Source of the DNA: Bacteroides fragilis
Lineage (GTDB): Bacteria > Bacteroidota > Bacteroidia > Bacteroidales > DTGW01
Direction of reading: 5' to 3'
NCBI GenBank assembly: GCA_945889005.1
Contig: CAMDBI010000015.1
Coordinates: 25,362 to 89,361 of the forward strand
DNA length: 64,000 bases
Under the pieces are notes generated by a model that saw only the letters and a program-made list of their open reading frames with translations, had not been told where the DNA came from and made no database searches. A program made the translations under genes and the position numbers. Positions 59,641 through 64,000 of this stretch are shown here, piece after piece (the first letter of the stretch is position 1; each line of letters begins with the position of its first letter).

Positions 59641-60633
59641 TTATGGAATTGTTCTCAATATAGTTAAATTAAAAAACAAACCCAAAATGAGCAATATAAG
59701 CGCAGGAATGGCAAACCAGAGGAATTCTTCCTGATACTTTTTATATTCCATAATATCTATTCTCGATTTTTCGAGCTTATCTATTTCACCATAAATAGCT
59801 TTTAACTTCTGATTGTTGGTAGCTCTAAAATATTTACCCCCTGTGAGTTTAGCCATTTCGGTAAGCATGGCTTCGTCGATTTCGACAGGCATATCCTGAT
59901 ATTGAACGCCAAAAGGAGTTTGCACTGGGTAAGGCGCCATTCCTTTAGTCCCTACACCAATCGTATAAACCCTTATGCCATAAACCTTGGCAATTTCGGC
60001 AGCAGTTAGAGGAGCTACAGCACCTTGATTGTTGACACCATCGGTAAGTAAAATTACGACCTTGCTTATGGCCTTACTGTCTTTGATGCGACTCACAGCA
60101 TTGGCAAGTCCAAGTCCAATGGCTGTTCCATCAACGATCATTCCACTTTTCAGACCCTTGAAAAGATTGATCAGAATTGCATGGTCAGTCGTAAGAGGGC
60201 ATTGGGTAAAGCTTTCGCCACTAAAAACGATTAAGCCAATACGATCGTTGTTGCGGCTTCTGATAAAATCGGCAGCTACATCTTTAGCAGCTTCCAAGCG
60301 GTTGGGTTTGAAATCTTCGGCCAACATACTTCCCGAAATATCGAGCGCCATTACAATATCGATGCCTTCGCTAGTTACATTCTTCCATTTATTGGTCGAT
60401 TGCGGACGTGCAAGAGCCAAAATAAGCAATACCATAGCTAGCATATTGAGCCCAAAAACAACGTGACGTGCCACAAGTTTCCATGGAATATGTGTTGAAG
60501 CAAACGATTGTATTGCCGAATACTGAAAACTGGCTCCTTGACTTTTATTTTTCCAAACATACCAAAGTATAAGCGGAATCAAGAAAACTAAAAAGAACAG
60601 ATAACCGGGATCTGCAAAAATGAAATTTCTCAT
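59641..60633 (-). CDS. batA: BatA VWA-domain membrane protein
   Basis: GIDIVMALDISGSMLAEDFKPNRLEAAKDVAADFIRSRNNDRIGLIVFSGESFTQCPLTTD. Confidence 0.9.
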   Translation of the reverse strand: MRNFIFADPGYLFFLVFLIPLILWYVWKNKSQGASFQYSAIQSFASTHIPWKLVARHVVFGLNMLAMVLLILALARPQSTNKWKNVTSEGIDIVMALDISGSMLAEDFKPNRLEAAKDVAADFIRSRNNDRIGLIVFSGESFTQCPLTTDHAILINLFKGLKSGMIVDGTAIGLGLANAVSRIKDSKAISKVVILLTDGVNNQGAVAPLTAAEIAKVYGIRVYTIGVGTKGMAPYPVQTPFGVQYQDMPVEIDEAMLTEMAKLTGGKYFRATNNQKLKAIYGEIDKLEKSRIDIMEYKKYQEEFLWFAIPALILLILGLFFNLTILRTIP

Positions 60634-61688
60634 AACCCCCCTCCTTCGCTCTTGTTTTGGTTAACGATATTATCTGTATCTGAATCGCGATCGAACTTAG
60701 TAATGTCGATAAAATTATAAGCAAAATCCCATGCTTGGTCATTCTCATCGGGCATTGGCAACATTTTTGCAAACTTTACAAGGTCTGAACCTTGCAACAT
60801 CGTTATTAAACTCTTTAATAGTTCCTGATCTAATAAATTCAATCGAAATAAAGCATCGGCGATTTCGTCGGTAGTAGATTCCAATGCAGGCACAAAATAT
60901 CGGTCTTCGATGTACAACCTAATAATATCGGTTAAACGAGAATAATACTCTTTTACATTTCCTTGCTGCCAAAGCTTTTGAGCCTTTAAAGCATCCAGAT
61001 CGCGAAAAGCTACAACATGCGGAGAATCCTTTGGTTTCTCGAATTTGAAAATAGGCTTGTTTTTCTTTTTCATTAAAAAAAAGTAAACAATTGCGGCAAT
61101 AACAATAGCAATAAGCAATCCTATGCCTGTCCATTGAGCAATTTCTCGAAAAGAAATTGGGACGCTTAATGGTTCCTTAATGTCGTATGGAACTTGAGTG
61201 GTATCGTTCAATTGGTTCGAAACATTGAGTTCGACCGGATACGACTGCAAGGTATCTTTTCGACCATCGGGAAACGTTACAATAAAAGGCAATGCAGGAA
61301 CAAAAAACTGACCGCTATCGAACGAAGTAATTACATAGGTTCTGATATAACGAAAATTATCTCCAGCCTTGACACTATCGGTCGACAATAATGAAACGAT
61401 CTCGATATTCGATGAAAAAGTATCTTTTACAGCAGGCATTAAAACCGTGACCCCCTGAGGAAAATCGGCTTGTAAACGAAGCCTCACTTGATCGCCAATA
61501 AGAATTGAATTGGTATCGAGCTCTGCTTTAACATAAACATTCTGAGCCGAAACAGGCAAAGTAGCACAAATGAAACAAATCAAAAACAAAACAATAGCTT
61601 GAAATCTAACAATGAGAGCTTTCGTTTTTTGAATCTGGATCTGTTTAATAAAGCCTTGTAGATATATTTTTTTTGAAAAGGTTTTCAT
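60630..61688 (-). CDS. Uncharacterised membrane protein of the Bat operon
   Basis: Signal peptide, beta-rich domain, TM IGLLIAIVIAAIVYFFLM, cytoplasmic helical tail; 4-bp overlap with batA. Confidence 0.65.
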   Translation of the reverse strand: MKTFSKKIYLQGFIKQIQIQKTKALIVRFQAIVLFLICFICATLPVSAQNVYVKAELDTNSILIGDQVRLRLQADFPQGVTVLMPAVKDTFSSNIEIVSLLSTDSVKAGDNFRYIRTYVITSFDSGQFFVPALPFIVTFPDGRKDTLQSYPVELNVSNQLNDTTQVPYDIKEPLSVPISFREIAQWTGIGLLIAIVIAAIVYFFLMKKKNKPIFKFEKPKDSPHVVAFRDLDALKAQKLWQQGNVKEYYSRLTDIIRLYIEDRYFVPALESTTDEIADALFRLNLLDQELLKSLITMLQGSDLVKFAKMLPMPDENDQAWDFAYNFIDITKFDRDSDTDNIVNQNKSEGGGL

Positions 61689-61699
61689 TGTTGCATTGA

Positions 61700-62584
61700 T
61701 TAACGCTTTTTAAATAATTTGGTAAGCGGTTTGACAAAATCTTCGCCTGTATATATTAGCGCATTATCAACCATACTTTTTTTGAACGAATCGGAAAGTC
61801 GGTTTTCGAAACCATTCCACCAATACAGAAAGTTCTGTCGGGTTTTAGGATCCGATGTATCGACCCATTGTTCGGTAGCCAATTCGGCATCGTACATTTT
61901 TACCAGGCCAAGCGATGGCATATTTTTTTCGCGAATATCTAAAATTCTTAGAGCAACCACATCGTGTTTTCGGTTTGCAATGCGCAGAGCTTCTTCGAAA
62001 TTGACACAAGCCTTGCTATGGTTGTAATCGATAAAGTCCGACAAAAGAAAGGCTGTACTTTTCTTTTTAATGGCATTGGTCAAATAACGCAAAGCTTCAG
62101 ATATATTGGTTTGGGTGCTCGAAGGCTCAAACTCGATTAGTTCGCGAATGATACGCAATATATGTTGGCGGCCTTTTTTGGGAGGAATAAACTTTTCGAC
62201 TTTGTCCGAAAAAAGTATCACACCAATTTTGTCGTTGTTTTGAATTGCCGAGAACGAGATTACAGCAGCAATTTCGGTCATCAGATCTTTCTTAAGTTGC
62301 TTCTGAGTTCCAAAGAACCCTGAACCACTCACATCGACCAAAAGCATAACAGTAAGTTCGCGCTCTTCTTCAAAAACCTTAATAAATGGATGGTTGAAAC
62401 GAGCCGTAACATTCCAGTCGATGCTGCGAATATCGTCGCCAAATTGGTATTCGCGAACTTCAGAAAAGGCCATACCCTTGCCCTTGAAGGCACTATGATA
62501 TTGACCCGCAAAAATATTTTTTGATAAAGCACGAGTCTTTATCTCAATTTTCCTGACCTTTTTTAATAACTCAGAAGTTTCCAA
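61700..62584 (-). CDS. DUF58 domain protein
   Basis: FAGQYHSAFKGKGMAFSEVREYQFGDDIRSIDWNVTARFNHPFIKVFEEERELTVMLLVDVSGS. Confidence 0.92.
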   Translation of the reverse strand: METSELLKKVRKIEIKTRALSKNIFAGQYHSAFKGKGMAFSEVREYQFGDDIRSIDWNVTARFNHPFIKVFEEERELTVMLLVDVSGSGFFGTQKQLKKDLMTEIAAVISFSAIQNNDKIGVILFSDKVEKFIPPKKGRQHILRIIRELIEFEPSSTQTNISEALRYLTNAIKKKSTAFLLSDFIDYNHSKACVNFEEALRIANRKHDVVALRILDIREKNMPSLGLVKMYDAELATEQWVDTSDPKTRQNFLYWWNGFENRLSDSFKKSMVDNALIYTGEDFVKPLTKLFKKR

Positions 62585-62585
62585 G

Positions 62586-62996
62586 CTACTTAATTTTTAC
62601 AGTTGAAACAATAAAATAATATTCATCTCTCTTGATATCTACCTTATAAGTCCCAGTATTGTCGATATAAACCCAATTGTCTTTCATTGCTTTTTTAAAT
62701 TTTTTATCGAATTCGCTCACACGAGTATTGAGGTTCGAGTAATCGCTCATCAATTTGTGGCGTGTACAAACATCGTTGCTATCGAGCATAAAAATCCATG
62801 TTTCTTCGTTGTATGAATCGACAAATTTCAAATAATTATATGCGCTATTTTTAGTATTATCGTCGAGGTTAAAGCTCGAATTGTTTTTTTTAACTTCTAC
62901 CTTCAACTGCTCTTTTGACATTCCAATATAGTTTTTCGACCATAAGGGAACAATCATAAAACAACATATTGCTATTGAAATCGGGATTTTTTTCAT
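62586..62996 (-). CDS. Small uncharacterised exported protein
   Basis: Signal peptide MKKIPISIAICCFMIVPLWS; packed between moxR and DUF58 genes. Confidence 0.6.
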   Translation of the reverse strand: MKKIPISIAICCFMIVPLWSKNYIGMSKEQLKVEVKKNNSSFNLDDNTKNSAYNYLKFVDSYNEETWIFMLDSNDVCTRHKLMSDYSNLNTRVSEFDKKFKKAMKDNWVYIDNTGTYKVDIKRDEYYFIVSTVKIK

Positions 62997-62997
62997 A

Positions 62998-63993
62998 CTA
63001 TGGCACTTCTACTGTGTTTAGAATTTCAGTAATGATATCTTCACTTGTAATATTTTCGGCTTCGGCTTCGTAAGTAAGTCCAATACGGTGACGAAGAACA
63101 TCGTGGCATACAGCACGTACATCTTCGGGTATTACATAACCACGACGCTTGATAAATGCATAGGCTTTCGATGCCTGCGCCAAACTAATACTTGCACGAG
63201 GCGAACCTCCATACGAGATTAAACTTGCAAATTTCTCTAGTTTATATTCAGCCGGGTAACGAGTAGCAAAGACGATATCGAGAATATATCGCTCAATTTT
63301 TTCGTCCATATACACATCTTTAACCACCGCACGAGCTTTTACGATATCTTCGGGTTTTAAGATACAATTTGCTTTTGGAAAACTTTTTTGAAGATTCTGA
63401 CGAATAATGATGCGTTCCTCTTCCTTTTTGGGATAAGAAATTACTACCTTGAGCATAAAACGGTCGACCTGCGCTTCGGGAAGCGGATAAGTACCTTCCT
63501 GCTCTATTGGGTTCTGGGTAGCTAATACAATAAAAGGTTTAGGCAACATAAAGGTTTCGCCACCAATAGTTACCTGTTTTTCCTGCATAGCTTCGAGCAA
63601 AGCACTTTGTACCTTTGCAGGAGAACGGTTGATTTCGTCGGCCAATATAAAATTGGCAAAAATGGGACCTTGTTTTACACTAAATGTTTCGTTCTTAGGG
63701 CTATAAATCATAGTGCCTACAAGATCGGCAGGCAACAGGTCGGGAGTAAACTGAATACGACTAAATTTGGCATCGACAGTAGTTGCCAGCGTATTTATAG
63801 CCAGTGTTTTTGCCAAACCGGGTACTCCTTCTAGCAAAATATGACCATCGGACAACAAACCAATTAATAGACTCTCGACTAAATGTTTTTGACCAACTAT
63901 AACTTTATTGATTTCCATCGAAAGTAGGTCGACAAATGCGCTTTCCTGCTGAATTCTTTCGTTAATTTCTTTAATATTAACTTGATCGCTCAT
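62998..63993 (-). CDS. MoxR-family AAA ATPase
   Basis: LLEGVPGLAKTLAINTLA; RIQFTPDLLPADLVGT; NFILADEINRSPAKVQSALLEAMQEKQVTIGG; ATQNPIEQEGTYPLPEAQVDRFMLKV. Confidence 0.94.
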   Translation of the reverse strand: MSDQVNIKEINERIQQESAFVDLLSMEINKVIVGQKHLVESLLIGLLSDGHILLEGVPGLAKTLAINTLATTVDAKFSRIQFTPDLLPADLVGTMIYSPKNETFSVKQGPIFANFILADEINRSPAKVQSALLEAMQEKQVTIGGETFMLPKPFIVLATQNPIEQEGTYPLPEAQVDRFMLKVVISYPKKEEERIIIRQNLQKSFPKANCILKPEDIVKARAVVKDVYMDEKIERYILDIVFATRYPAEYKLEKFASLISYGGSPRASISLAQASKAYAFIKRRGYVIPEDVRAVCHDVLRHRIGLTYEAEAENITSEDIITEILNTVEVP

Positions 63994-64000
63994 ATTATTA

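Overview
AT-rich chromosomal window that looks like a Bacteroidetes (Bacteroidales-like) genome: GH97, a Bat aerotolerance operon, TAnnTTTG-like promoters and many secreted proteins with N-terminal signal peptides. Main blocks: (1) cysE (partial), cysH, a SirB1-like gene and a cluster of uncharacterised exported proteins facing two LPP20-like genes, with a decayed ParE-type toxin between them; (2) housekeeping and metabolic genes: pnuC/NadR-like salvage, comB, aroE, topB, dnaX, icd, trmH, lytTR regulator, GH97; (3) an ABC-2/HlyD/TolC/TetR efflux operon; (4) PfkB kinase, isochorismatase, SIS isomerase, mnmA; (5) a large chemotaxis-like cluster (CheY, CheA, CheW, MCP, CheR, CheD, CheB, STAS, coiled-coil protein and several sensors); (6) GPx, acylphosphatase and the MoxR/DUF58/BatABCDE operon. 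Strongest second-look items: an A11 homopolymer in dnaX followed two codons later by a stop, with the tau C-terminal domain open in the -1 frame (candidate slippage producing gamma and tau); eight intergenic loci of 7-bp-period degenerate tandem repeats, each with a different consensus; a sensor kinase-like protein in the che cluster whose phospho-accepting His is Asn; an MCP ending in a NWETF-like pentapeptide (EYERF); a parE toxin broken by one extra base beside an intact antitoxin; and a 171-bp MITE-like element. No rRNA, tRNA or CRISPR array was recognised. All calls are from reading sequence and motifs; no database search was run.
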